Shown: piece after piece, positions 1-7,830 of the stretch | How positions within the stretch are numbered: the first letter of the stretch is position 1 | Layout: each line of letters starts with the position of its first letter | NCBI RefSeq assembly: GCF_001613065.1 | Contig: NZ_BDBQ01000074.1 | Span: 1 to 64,000, forward strand | Length of the DNA stretch: 64,000 nt | Origin: Nocardia miyunensis NBRC 108239 | GTDB taxonomy: Bacteria; Actinomycetota; Actinomycetes; Mycobacteriales; Mycobacteriaceae | Direction: 5' to 3' | Program-made: the position numbers and the translations under genes | The notes under the pieces: generated by a model | The model's database searches: none | What the model was told of the DNA's origin: nothing | What the model saw: the letters and a program-made list of their open reading frames with translations, nothing else

Positions 1-1612
1 ACCCCTCGCTCAACAGGCGGACCAGGCGAGCGGCGGCCGGGGCGGGCAGGACCGGGCGCTGATCGGCGGCGGCGGGTTCGGGCGGCTCACCCGTGCCGGG
101 CAGGACCGCGCCGCGGGCGAAGACGTCCCGCAGCGCGGCGGCCTCGAGCAGAATCAGTGCCGGATCCCCGTGCAGCCGCCCGGCCGCCTCGGCCACCGGT
201 TCGGGCAGCGTGGCCGGATCGAATCCGCGCCGTGCCGTGCCCAACAGTGCGACCGAGGCAAGTTCGTCGGCCTGCGCCCGGGATCCGCCGATCGCCTCCG
301 CGTCGATGGCGGCCATCTCACCGCCCGCCCACGCCGACACCGGAACGAGCCCGTCGGCGGTCCACTCGCCGACGACAGTCACCGGATGTCCGCCCGACAG
401 GCTCATCAGCTGCCAGGGCTGCCGGGCCGGCCGCGCCAGCGGCAGTGCGGAACCCTCCCGGTCCACCACGGACCAGGCGTCACCGGACACCACCGGAACG
501 ACATCGGCCAGCAGCACCGGCCACGATCGCAGCCAGGGGTCCGCGCCGAGTGCGCGGGCGTGAGTTGTCAGCGCGGCGGCGATACCGCCCGGCTGCGCGC
601 CGGAGACCTCCGGTGCGGTGGCGAACGACCGGGGGAGCGGTTCCGGTACACCGTGCCGTTCGCCCCACAGCGCACGCAGCGGCGCGGCACTCGGGTAGAA
701 GTGCAGTTCGGCCTCCACCATCGAGCCCGGCACCGGCATTTCCGCGGGGAAGGCCGGAGTGCCGAACGAGTGGTCGAGGATCAGCGCCCATCGCCCGCTG
801 GTGCGCCCGCGCGCCCAGACTCGGCGGGCGTACAGACGCTCCTCCTCGGTGATGCGCAGGCCCAGCACCATCCACTGATCGCGGACGGCGGGCTCGTCGC
901 GGACCGACTCCGCGGTGACCGGATAACCGATGTGGGTGCGCACACTCGCCGCCAGCGCGGGTTCGAGATCGTCGAGACGGCGATGTGCCGTCGCGAGCAG
1001 ATGCAGCCGGGCGTATTCACGCAGCAGTATCGTCGGCCAGTCCTCCCTGCCGACGACATTGCGTGGAAGTTGCCGCAGCGCCGATGCCACGCCGGAAGCC
1101 TGTGCGTCGACCATCCGGGCGGCCACCGATTCGAAGGAGTCGAACGAGCGGTCCGCCTGGGCCAGGCCGGTACGCACCTGATCGCACAGCCACACGTCCA
1201 GATCCGCCAGCCCGGCCGCGACCCGATCGCGGCGCTGCGCCGCGGCGGCCGCGGAGGGTGTCTTCTGCTGTGCGGCAACGGATCTGGTCTCCCGCTGCGC
1301 GCGGGTGCCGAGCCATTCCGCGGCGTATTCGGCGGGTGCGGCGGCCTCGGGCACCATGCCGTCGGACCAGGTCAGCAGGAGCGACAATGCGTGCTTACAG
1401 GGGAATTTCCGGCTCGGGCACGAACATTTGTAGGCGGGGCCGGACAGGTCCACGATCGTCTGGTACGGCTTGGCGCCGCTGCCCTTGCACAGCCCCCACA
1501 GCGCGGTGTCGCAGCATCCGGTAGAACCCCACCGCCCGTGCAGTTTTCGCGCGGCGGCGAGCGAGGCGGCATCGGGCGCCAGCGCGGTGACCTGCTGTGC
1601 GGTCCATGTCAT
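1..1612 (-). CDS. SWIM zinc-finger protein (partial, C-terminus beyond window)
   Basis: The reading frame runs leftward from an ATG at 1612 and is still open at base 1, so at least 537 residues are present and the C-terminus is missing. A SWIM zinc-finger signature lies near the N-terminus, with C63-x-C65, C72 and H74 in the sequence around KCSCPSRKFPCKH. SWIM domains bind zinc and mediate DNA or protein contacts. The rest is an alanine- and arginine-rich helical region with no catalytic motif I recognise. Actinobacterial SWIM proteins are often found beside ATPase or VWA-domain genes, but here the neighbouring ATPase is divergently transcribed. Function is unknown. Several overlapping plus-strand frames are shadows, because the SWIM motif and its conserved spacing are on this strand. 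Confidence 0.85.
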   Translation of the reverse strand, partial: MTWTAQQVTALAPDAASLAAARKLHGRWGSTGCCDTALWGLCKGSGAKPYQTIVDLSGPAYKCSCPSRKFPCKHALSLLLTWSDGMVPEAAAPAEYAAEWLGTRAQRETRSVAAQQKTPSAAAAAQRRDRVAAGLADLDVWLCDQVRTGLAQADRSFDSFESVAARMVDAQASGVASALRQLPRNVVGREDWPTILLREYARLHLLATAHRRLDDLEPALAASVRTHIGYPVTAESVRDEPAVRDQWMVLGLRITEEERLYARRVWARGRTSGRWALILDHSFGTPAFPAEMPVPGSMVEAELHFYPSAAPLRALWGERHGVPEPLPRSFATAPEVSGAQPGGIAAALTTHARALGADPWLRSWPVLLADVVPVVSGDAWSVVDREGSALPLARPARQPWQLMSLSGGHPVTVVGEWTADGLVPVSAWAGGEMAAIDAEAIGGSRAQADELASVALLGTARRGFDPATLPEPVAEAAGRLHGDPALILLEAAALRDVFARGAVLPGTGEPPEPAAADQRPVLPAPAAARLVRLLSEG

Positions 1613-2056
1613 CGATTCGGTTCCCACTGGTGTCGTCGGCACTGCCGTCCCCCGTTCCTTCGGTTGATCGGATTTCTACCTCACCCCACCGACAGGAAAC
1701 CGCTCGACGGGTCGAAGGGCGGGTTCGCGGTGTGTTTGCGAGGCCAATAGCGCTGGGGCGGTGAAGAATTGAAACTTCATGTGCTCTTGTGCCGGGAATC
1801 GAACTCTGTCATTCTGTTCTGTTCGGTTGATCCGAACCACCCGAATCCGGGTGAGACCCGTAGAACTGCCCGGCCGGGGACGGCCGAGGGGTGGACATCG
1901 GGCGGATCACCGCTCGATGGCCATAAGCACCCCGTCCGGGACGGTTCGCGGCCTCCGGCATACGCGGGCGCGCGGCGCATCCGGTAGCGTCAGCATATCG
2001 GTAGTCCGAACGTCGGTAGTTCGAACGCACTACCGCGTTTGCGGAGGGAGTGGCAG
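1613..2056. promoter_or_regulatory. Divergent intergenic region (SWIM gene / ATPase gene)
   Basis: This 444-bp gap separates two divergent genes and contains no convincing coding sequence. It is visibly less GC-rich in its middle (about 1750-1850), as expected for promoters. It holds an inverted repeat GTTCGG-5 nt-CCGAAC at 1821-1837 and a tandem 14-bp direct repeat at 1999-2027. A short open frame at 1769-1987 has no ribosome-binding site or recognisable product. Confidence 0.5.
1999..2027. promoter_or_regulatory. Tandem direct repeat upstream of the ATPase gene
   Basis: CGGTAGTCCGAACG (1999-2012) and CGGTAGTTCGAACG (2014-2027) are 14-bp copies differing at one base, with a 15-bp period. 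An inverted partial copy, CACTACCG, follows at 2028-2035. The block lies immediately upstream of the ribosome-binding site of the ATPase gene (2043-2049), a position suited to repression. The binding protein is unknown; autoregulation by the downstream pair is an inference. Confidence 0.45.
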
Positions 2057-4471
2057 TTGGGGGACGTGTCCACCGGCGTGGCGCAACGCCTGTCCGATCT
2101 GGTGCTGCACCGGCTGGATGCCGACCCGACGATCACCCCGGAGGTGTCGAGTGCGGTACTGGCCGCGCTGGACGCCGAACCCGACCGGTCGCCCGATCTG
2201 GGCATGAACGGAATCTTCTTGCGCGCCATCCGAGTTCGTGGCTTCCGTGGTATCGGTCCCGAGGCGTCGCTGCGCCTGGAGCCCGGCCCGGGGCTCACGC
2301 TCGTGGTGGGGCGCAACGGGTCCGGTAAGTCCAGTTTCGCCGAGGCCGCCGAACTGGCTCTGACCGGTGACACCCGACGCTGGGCGGGCCGAGCATCGGT
2401 CTGGCGTGAAGGTTGGCGAAACCTCCACGACGGCAAGACATCCCGGGTCGAGGTGGAACTCACCGCGGCGGGACCGGACGGCGCGTTGACGATCGCGAGG
2501 GAGTGGCCCGAGGGAGCCGATCTCACCGGCGGTAATTGGACACAGTCGCGAAAAGCCGCCGATCCCACCGAATTTCGCATCGAGCGCTGGGCCCGCGCAC
2601 TCGAGCTGTACCGGCCGTTCCTGTCGTACAGCGAACTCGGCGCTCTGGTCGACGGCCGTCCCAGCGATCTGTTCGACGCACTGCACCGGCTGCTGGGCCT
2701 GGACGATCTCACCGCGGCACAGGAGCGAACCCGCGTTCGCCGCCTCGAATTGGAGCGTGCGGCAAGACAATCCCGCGACGAACGCAACGAGCTGCGCACG
2801 GCCCTCGAGGCCGTCGCCGATGATCGTGCGGCTCGGGTCGCGCGGTTGCTACGGGCCGCGGATCCGGATCTGGCGGCCATCGGCGGGGAGGTGTCGGGCG
2901 CCCGGCGCGATCCGGCCGGTACCGCCGCGTTGCAGGCGATGTTGCGACTGCGACTGCCGGATGCGGGGTCGGTAGACGAGGCCGCCGCGACGGTCGAGGC
3001 GTGTGCGCGGCGTCTGAGCGAGCTGACCACCGGCGATACCGAGGCGGAATTGCGTGTGCTGGATCTGCTCACCCGCGCCCGAGCGCACGTCGCGGCCTCG
3101 GGTGCGTGCGCGTGCCCGGTGTGCGGTGCGGGCGCGCTCGACGCGCGATGGCTGCACGAGACCGATACCCAGATCGCCCGGCTGACCGAGCGCGCCGCCG
3201 CGGTCACCGCGGCCCGCGACAGTCTCCTAGCGGCGGCGAACCATGCTCGCGCCTTGGTGTCGCCGGTACCCGCCGAACTGGATCCGCCTCCGCCGCAGGC
3301 GCCCAACGTGGACACCGGACCGGCGCGGCGGGCCTGGGCGGTGTGGGCGACGCTGGCGCAGGCGGAACCGGACGCGGAGTTTCCGGAGCGGTTGCGAGCC
3401 GCCCACGCGGATCTCGCGCGGCTGCTGGCGGCGCTGCGCGGCTCGGCCCGTAAGGAATTGGATCGGCTCGACGCGGTCTGGGTGCCACTGGTTCCGCGCA
3501 TCGCCGCGTGGCTGCAGGGTGCGCGGGCGGTCGCGGCCGCGGAATCCGAGCTGCACACCGTCCGGCGGGCCGAGGACTGGCTCAAATCGGCCGCCGCCGG
3601 ACTGCGCGAGGAGCGGATGGCCCCGCTGGCCGAGCACGCCCGCGGTATCTGGCGCGGGTTGCGGCAGCAGAGCAATGTGGACCTCGGCGTGATCCGATTG
3701 CAGGGCAACGCCGGAGCCAGTCGCAAGGTCCTGCTGGACGTCACCGTCGACGACGCCGGGAGCAATGCGCTCGGTGTGATGAGCCAGGGCGAGTTGCATG
3801 CCCTGGGCCTGGCACTGTTCCTGCCGCGCGCGACGGTGCCGGAGAGTCCGTTCGGCTTCGTCGTCATCGATGACCCCGTGCAGGCGATGGATCCGGCCAA
3901 GGTGGACGGTCTGGCCCGGGTGCTCGCCGCGGCCGCGCGCAGCGGACGTCAGGTCGTGGTGTTCACCCACGACGAGCGCCTGGCCGAGGCGGTGCGCCGA
4001 TTGCGGCTGGACGCAACGGTTCTGGATGTGCAGCGTCGGGAGCGGTCCGCGGTTGAGGTGCGCGTCGCGGAGGATCCGGTGCGGCGCTATCTCAGCGACG
4101 CCAACGCCCTGGTGCGCACCAAACAGCTGCCGCGTGCCATCGCCGCCGAACTGGTGGTGACCTGCTGCCGCTCGGCCATCGAGGCCGCCGCTCTGGCCCG
4201 GTCTCGGCGGACGCTGCTGGCCGAGGGCATCGATCACCGCGAGGTGCAGCGTCGGGTGGACGCCGCGCGCACCACCTGGGAGAAGGTGTCGCTGGCCGTC
4301 TTCGGCGATCCGGACCGGGTGGATGATCTGAACGAGCTGCTCGATCGCGACGCGGCGTGGGCCCGGGCGGTGCTGCGGGACGCTGCCGCTGGAGCGCATA
4401 TCCGGATCGATCGAGGGACACGCGAATTGATCAGCGGGACCAGGAAATTCGTCAAATGGCTGAATCCGTAG
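2057..4471 (+). CDS. AAA/SMC-like ATPase with central CxxC zinc motif
   Basis: The protein has about 804 residues and the split ABC-type head of the RecF/RecN/Rad50 superfamily. A Walker A motif GRNGSGKSS lies at about residues 85-93. A signature-like MSQGELHALGL lies near 574, and Walker B/D-loop sequence VVIDDPVQAMD near 602, followed by a His-switch segment VVFTHDE. The middle is Ala/Arg-rich and probably helical, with a CACPVCG motif near 351 that resembles a Rad50/RloC zinc hook. About 135 residues follow the ATPase core as an extra helical C-terminal domain. I chose TTG at 2057 because GGAGGGA at 2043-2049 is 7 nt upstream; TTG at 2039 and GTG at 2066 are alternatives. The stop overlaps the next gene. 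Such ATPases act in DNA repair or, when paired with effectors, in phage defence; which applies here is unknown. Confidence 0.8.
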   Translation: MGDVSTGVAQRLSDLVLHRLDADPTITPEVSSAVLAALDAEPDRSPDLGMNGIFLRAIRVRGFRGIGPEASLRLEPGPGLTLVVGRNGSGKSSFAEAAELALTGDTRRWAGRASVWREGWRNLHDGKTSRVEVELTAAGPDGALTIAREWPEGADLTGGNWTQSRKAADPTEFRIERWARALELYRPFLSYSELGALVDGRPSDLFDALHRLLGLDDLTAAQERTRVRRLELERAARQSRDERNELRTALEAVADDRAARVARLLRAADPDLAAIGGEVSGARRDPAGTAALQAMLRLRLPDAGSVDEAAATVEACARRLSELTTGDTEAELRVLDLLTRARAHVAASGACACPVCGAGALDARWLHETDTQIARLTERAAAVTAARDSLLAAANHARALVSPVPAELDPPPPQAPNVDTGPARRAWAVWATLAQAEPDAEFPERLRAAHADLARLLAALRGSARKELDRLDAVWVPLVPRIAAWLQGARAVAAAESELHTVRRAEDWLKSAAAGLREERMAPLAEHARGIWRGLRQQSNVDLGVIRLQGNAGASRKVLLDVTVDDAGSNALGVMSQGELHALGLALFLPRATVPESPFGFVVIDDPVQAMDPAKVDGLARVLAAAARSGRQVVVFTHDERLAEAVRRLRLDATVLDVQRRERSAVEVRVAEDPVRRYLSDANALVRTKQLPRAIAAELVVTCCRSAIEAAALARSRRTLLAEGIDHREVQRRVDAARTTWEKVSLAVFGDPDRVDDLNELLDRDAAWARAVLRDAAAGAHIRIDRGTRELISGTRKFVKWLNP

Positions 4472-4896
4472 CGGAGGAATCGCAGCCGCCGACGGTCGCG
4501 CAGCGCCTCGCCGCGGCGGACGAGTTGCTGCGCGGCACGGTGACCGATGCGGGCGGGCTGTGGTCGCGGGCGACGGTGTGGATTCTGCGCCTGGCGCTCG
4601 AGCAGTCCATCGATCGGCTGTGGCTGGTCGTGGCGCCGCCGCTGGCGCGGTGCAGTATGCGAGCTCAGCTGCTGGCGTTGGATTCCTATGTCGGTCAGGA
4701 GACCTCGGCCCGGATCTCGGCGCTGTGGGCGACGCTCTCCCGGGTGGGGCATCACCAGGATTACGAGCTGGCCCCGACCGTGGTCGAGCTGCGTCGCTGG
4801 TTCGACGAAACCGCCCGGCTCTCCGACGAATTGGCGGCATCGTCCGAATCCGACGATGTGGCTACGAGCAAGCAACCGCATACCGGCCGGTCGTAA
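4456..4896 (+). CDS. Small helical protein paired with the ATPase
   Basis: This 146-residue protein starts at an ATG 16 nt inside the end of the ATPase gene, so the two are very likely translationally coupled. I do not recognise a family by name. It is predicted helical and contains an RLALEQS segment, a hydrophobic WLVV stretch and a conserved-looking LSRVGHHQDYELAP segment. The His-His and tyrosine pattern recalls small HEPN-like or abortive-infection helical proteins, but no canonical RX4-6H nuclease motif is present. It probably works with the ATPase as regulator, adaptor or effector. The gene pair is flanked by unrelated genes and stands apart from the conserved envelope-sugar genes further on. 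Confidence 0.7.
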   Translation: MAESVAEESQPPTVAQRLAAADELLRGTVTDAGGLWSRATVWILRLALEQSIDRLWLVVAPPLARCSMRAQLLALDSYVGQETSARISALWATLSRVGHHQDYELAPTVVELRRWFDETARLSDELAASSESDDVATSKQPHTGRS

Positions 4897-5071
4897 TGGC
4901 CCGTATTGTCTATCAATTCGGTGATTTGCGCCCCAATATCGCTATCAACATGGGGATTTCGGTGATGCGAATGAACTATGACCAGTACTGTGTGCTTGCT
5001 GCTCGGTTTGCGGCGTGAATGCGGTTGTACACGGTCAGGTTTCATCTATCTCGATGGAAGAGAGCTGCATC

Positions 5072-5173
5072 ATGGATATGGGGACGCTCAACCTGCTCAA
5101 CACCGGTTCGTCTCTGGTGGCCAATGCCAGCGCTGCGCTGGCGAGTGTCATCAATCTGCTCAGCATGCTGTGA
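5072..5173 (+). CDS. Candidate 33-residue hydrophobic peptide
   Basis: A short frame starts at ATG 5072 (MDMGTLNLLNTGSS...) and ends at TGA 5171-5173. GGAAGAGAG at 5056-5064 is a good ribosome-binding site 7 nt upstream. The peptide is Leu/Ala/Ser/Asn-rich, almost uncharged apart from one Asp, and could form one amphipathic helix; it has no signal peptide. Codon third positions are mostly G or C like real genes here. Size and composition recall small membrane-active peptides or short mycolic-acid-bacterial porin peptides, but I can claim no homology. Below usual gene-calling length, it would normally be missed. An in-frame ATG at 5054 is less likely because it overlaps the ribosome-binding site. 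Confidence 0.45.
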   Translation: MDMGTLNLLNTGSSLVANASAALASVINLLSML

Positions 5174-5266
5174 ACCCGACGGGTGCGGAGCCGATGATCC
5201 GGCGACGCACCCCGGTCGGTGACCGGGCGGTCCGTACTCGGGCCGCCCGGATCCGATAATCGAACG

Positions 5267-5671
5267 ATGCACAGCGAATCTCCGGCCGGCGCCGATCGGT
5301 GTCCCTGCCGTAGTGGTGAATCGTTCGAGCAGTGCTGCGGGCCGCGCTTGGACGGCACCCGGCCCGCACCCACTGCGGAGACGCTCATGCGGTCGCGGTA
5401 CACCGCGTTCGCGGTCGGCGACACCGCATATCTGCTCGCGTCCTGGCATCCCCGGACCCGGCCGCGTCGGCTCGAACTGGATCCGGGGCAGCGCTGGATG
5501 TTCCTGGAGATTCTGCGCACAGAGGCGGGCGGGCCGTTCGACGACACCGGTGTCGTGGAATTTCGCGCGCACTACCGCAGTGCGGGCGAGCGGGGGTCGC
5601 TGCACGAGTGCAGCAGGTTTGCCAGGGTCGACGGCACATGGCGTTATTTGGACGGAGATGTCGAGATATAA
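5267..5671 (+). CDS. YchJ-family (UPF0225) protein with SEC-C-like zinc motif
   Basis: The product has 134 residues. Its N-terminus carries RCPCRSGESFEQCCGP, the cysteine cluster typical of SEC-C/YchJ zinc-binding motifs. The following segment (LMRSRYTAFAVGDTAYLLASWHP) is the conserved YchJ core, and the C-terminus has the NTF2-like pattern ending in WRYLDGDVEI. YchJ proteins are small cytosolic proteins of unknown role; the SEC-C motif binds zinc and in SecA contacts SecB or ribosomes. The ATG at 5267 places the cysteine motif near the N-terminus as in relatives. The gene stands alone in a cluster of small unrelated genes. Confidence 0.85.
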   Translation: MHSESPAGADRCPCRSGESFEQCCGPRLDGTRPAPTAETLMRSRYTAFAVGDTAYLLASWHPRTRPRRLELDPGQRWMFLEILRTEAGGPFDDTGVVEFRAHYRSAGERGSLHECSRFARVDGTWRYLDGDVEI

Positions 5672-5812
5672 CGATTCGGGTGCTTCTTTCTCGAGATGTT
5701 GCCCGGTTACGGGGACGCCCATACCGTTCCCACTACAGATGCGCCAAGGAAGCGGAGGAGTTGCTACCAGTTTTTTCGAGGGCAGCTCCGCCGCCGACGT
5801 TAGGGTGCGGGT

Positions 5813-6085
5813 ATGCCACGAGTCGCGATCGAGTACTGCACCCAATGCCGCTGGCTGCTGCGAGCAGGTTGGATGGCGCAGGAGCTGTTGAGTACTTTCA
5901 CCACCGAACTGTCGGAGGTGGCGCTGATCCCGGGGGACGGGGGTGTCTTCCGCATCACACTCGACGGAGAGCAGATCTGGGAACGCCGGTCCGACGGCGG
6001 TTTCCCCGACATCGCGCTGCTCAAACAGCGCGTCCGCGACCGGATCGATCCCGGTCGCGATCTCGGTCATATCGATCGCGGCTGA
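5813..6085 (+). CDS. Rdx/SelT-SelW-SelH family thioredoxin-like protein
   Basis: This 90-residue protein has an N-terminal CTQC motif (EYCTQCRWLLRAGW) followed by a strand-helix arrangement and the segment GGVFRITLDGEQIWERRSDGGFPD. These are the hallmarks of the Rdx (SelW/SelT/SelH-like) family in its cysteine form. Family members have a thioredoxin-like fold and are presumed redox proteins, but substrates are unknown in bacteria. The GGFPD and LKQRVRDRIDP segments match the conserved C-terminal part of the family. It is a single-gene unit in the cytoplasm. Confidence 0.85.
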   Translation: MPRVAIEYCTQCRWLLRAGWMAQELLSTFTTELSEVALIPGDGGVFRITLDGEQIWERRSDGGFPDIALLKQRVRDRIDPGRDLGHIDRG

Positions 6086-6129
6086 CGTGCGAGGGCTCGG
6101 GCTTCGCCGTCGGACATGATCTCGGACGT

Positions 6130-6147
6130 ACTCTCTTAACAGAGAGT
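6130..6147. promoter_or_regulatory. Inverted repeat, candidate operator of the esterase gene
   Basis: ACTCTCT (6130-6136) and AGAGAGT (6141-6147) form perfect 7-bp arms with a 4-nt spacer TAAC. The site lies just before the ribosome-binding site of the leader ORF in front of the carboxylesterase gene. The form suits a TetR- or GntR-type dimer. No regulator gene is adjacent; the nearest TetR gene at 14780 has a different palindrome. Confidence 0.45.
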
Positions 6148-6161
6148 TGAGGAGGTGCCGC

Positions 6162-6233
6162 ATGAGCGAGCGAGTTCTAAGCGCAGCCGCGGTTGTCGTA
6201 CCGGAGTCGAGCCAGAGCGAGGCACGGGGATGA
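6162..6233 (+). CDS. Candidate 23-residue leader ORF coupled to the esterase gene
   Basis: A short frame starts at ATG 6162, preceded by a strong ribosome-binding site GAGGAGG at 6149-6155. It encodes a peptide beginning MSERVLSAAAVVV and ends at TGA 6231-6233, overlapping the esterase ATG at 6230 in the four bases ATGA. The best ribosome-binding site therefore belongs to the leader, and the esterase may be translated by re-initiation. The peptide has no attenuator-type codon run. Alternatively it is chance, or the true esterase start differs. No homologue is recognised. Confidence 0.35.
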   Translation: MSERVLSAAAVVVPESSQSEARG

Positions 6234-7804
6234 GTACTCAATTCTTCCAGGAGGCTCCCGGTGTGGATACCCGGGGCCCCGAGCCCGTCGCCCGCACCGC
6301 CGCGGGCGCGGTGCGCGGATTCCACGACGGATCGGTGCACGTCTGGCGGAGTATTCCGTATGCGGCGGCCCCGGCCGGGCCCGAGCGGTTCAGCCGCCCG
6401 CAGCCGCCCGTCCCGTGGGACGGGGAACGTGACTGCACGGAGTTCGGCGAGATCGCCCCGCAGACGATGGGCACCATGGTCCCGGTGGATTCCGGTCTGC
6501 GGATGGGCGAGGACTGTCTGTGGGTGAACGTATGGGCTCCCGCCGGGTCGCGCTCGGAGCCGCGTCCGGTGATGGTCTGGCTGCACGGCGGTGCGTACTG
6601 CCTCGGCACCGCTGCCCAGAGCATCTACGACGGTCGCAAACTCGCCGAGACCGGTGGCGTCGTCGTGGTCGGGGTCAACTATCGGCTGGGTGCGCTGGGT
6701 TTCCTGGACCTTTCCTCACTCGGGCACGACTTCGTGCCGAATCTGGGCCTGCACGATCAGATCGCCGCACTGGAGTGGGTGCGCGACAATATCGCCGCAT
6801 TCGGCGGCGATCCCGGCAATGTGACGCTGTTCGGCGAATCGTCGGGTGCGGGATGTGTGACAGCCCTGCTCACCTCGCCGCCGGCGGCCGGGCTGTTTCA
6901 TCGGGCCATCGCGCAGAGTCCGCCCGCCACAACGGTTTTCGGGCCTGAACGAGCTACGGGCGTGGCCAGCCGATTCCTGGAACTCATGGACCTGCCCCGG
7001 CAACGGGCCAAGGAGCTGCTCGACTGCCCGATCGATCGGATTGTGGCGGCGGCCGGGATCCTGCTGGACGAGGTGCCGCTGCAATCCCCGGGCCGGTTGG
7101 CCGCGGCGCCCGTGGTGGACGGCGATCTGCTACCCACCTATCCGACCGACCGCTTCCAGCAGGGGCGTTCTCACCGCGTGCCCCTGATGATCGGCACCAA
7201 CCGGGACGAGTCGTCGCTGTTCCGGCTCTTCCGCTCGCCGATCATGCCGGTCACCCCGGATGCGGTGAACGCCATGCTCAAGGGCGTCGCCGCCGATCAC
7301 CCGGAGATGTCGCCCGAGCGGATCGCCGAGATCACCTCGGCCTATCCGGATCTGAGCAAACCCCGTGGCGCGCTGGCGATGTCCACCGACGCCGCGTTCC
7401 GGATGCCCGCGCATTGGGTCGCCGATGCGCACTCCCGGCACACCCGCACCTGGATGTACCGGTTCGACCAGGCCACCCCGATGTTGCGCGCGGCGCGGGT
7501 CGGCGCCGGACATGCCACCGAATTGCCGTACGTCTTCGGCAATTTCGGCACTCTCAATCACGACCCGACGTTCTGGCTCGGCGGTCGCAAGGCGGCTATG
7601 GAGGTCTCGGGCCGGATGATGCGGCGCTGGCTGGCATTCGCCGAGCACGGTGTTCCCGCGGCACTGGACGGATCCAAGCACTGGCCGCCGTACCGCGAGT
7701 CCACCCGCGCCACACTGGTCATCGACATCGCGGACCGCATCGTCGACGATCCGGACCACAACCTCTTCACCGCCTGGGGTGACCAGGTCGTCGGCTTCAG
7801 CTGA
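6230..7804 (+). CDS. Type-B carboxylesterase/lipase family protein
   Basis: The 524-residue protein belongs to the alpha/beta-hydrolase COesterase family. The nucleophile elbow GESSGAG is clear, the oxyanion segment WLHGGAYCLG lies upstream, and the catalytic His is likely in GAGHATELPYVFG. An EDCLWVNVWAP segment is also a family hallmark. Members hydrolyse carboxylic esters and sometimes lipids or xenobiotic esters. There is no signal peptide, so it is probably cytoplasmic. The start at 6230 overlaps the leader ORF stop (ATGA); upstream in-frame codons from 6155 lack family similarity. The next gene is convergent, with only 26 bp between stops. Confidence 0.9.
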   Translation: MSTQFFQEAPGVDTRGPEPVARTAAGAVRGFHDGSVHVWRSIPYAAAPAGPERFSRPQPPVPWDGERDCTEFGEIAPQTMGTMVPVDSGLRMGEDCLWVNVWAPAGSRSEPRPVMVWLHGGAYCLGTAAQSIYDGRKLAETGGVVVVGVNYRLGALGFLDLSSLGHDFVPNLGLHDQIAALEWVRDNIAAFGGDPGNVTLFGESSGAGCVTALLTSPPAAGLFHRAIAQSPPATTVFGPERATGVASRFLELMDLPRQRAKELLDCPIDRIVAAAGILLDEVPLQSPGRLAAAPVVDGDLLPTYPTDRFQQGRSHRVPLMIGTNRDESSLFRLFRSPIMPVTPDAVNAMLKGVAADHPEMSPERIAEITSAYPDLSKPRGALAMSTDAAFRMPAHWVADAHSRHTRTWMYRFDQATPMLRAARVGAGHATELPYVFGNFGTLNHDPTFWLGGRKAAMEVSGRMMRRWLAFAEHGVPAALDGSKHWPPYRESTRATLVIDIADRIVDDPDHNLFTAWGDQVVGFS

Positions 7805-7830
7805 GCCGCGGCGAACGACCTGGCGGTCTG

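Noticed and set aside
170..1750. A 526-codon plus-strand frame over the first gene.
   Set aside because: The SWIM zinc-finger motif and normal residue composition are on the minus strand.
1769..1987. 72-codon frame in the first intergenic region.
   Set aside because: No ribosome-binding site, atypical composition and overlap with the probable promoters.
2005..2026. Possible LexA box (CGAAC...GTTCG) before the ATPase gene.
   Set aside because: The spacer is 7 nt, not 4; the sequence is better explained by the tandem direct repeat.
2057..4896. PrrC/RloC-like anticodon-nuclease active site in the ATPase C-terminus or partner.
   Set aside because: R-x3-E is present but the required His at the right spacing is not; too weak to claim.
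5690..5812. Short frames between the YchJ and SelT/W-like genes.
   Set aside because: No start with a ribosome-binding site and no conserved-looking product.
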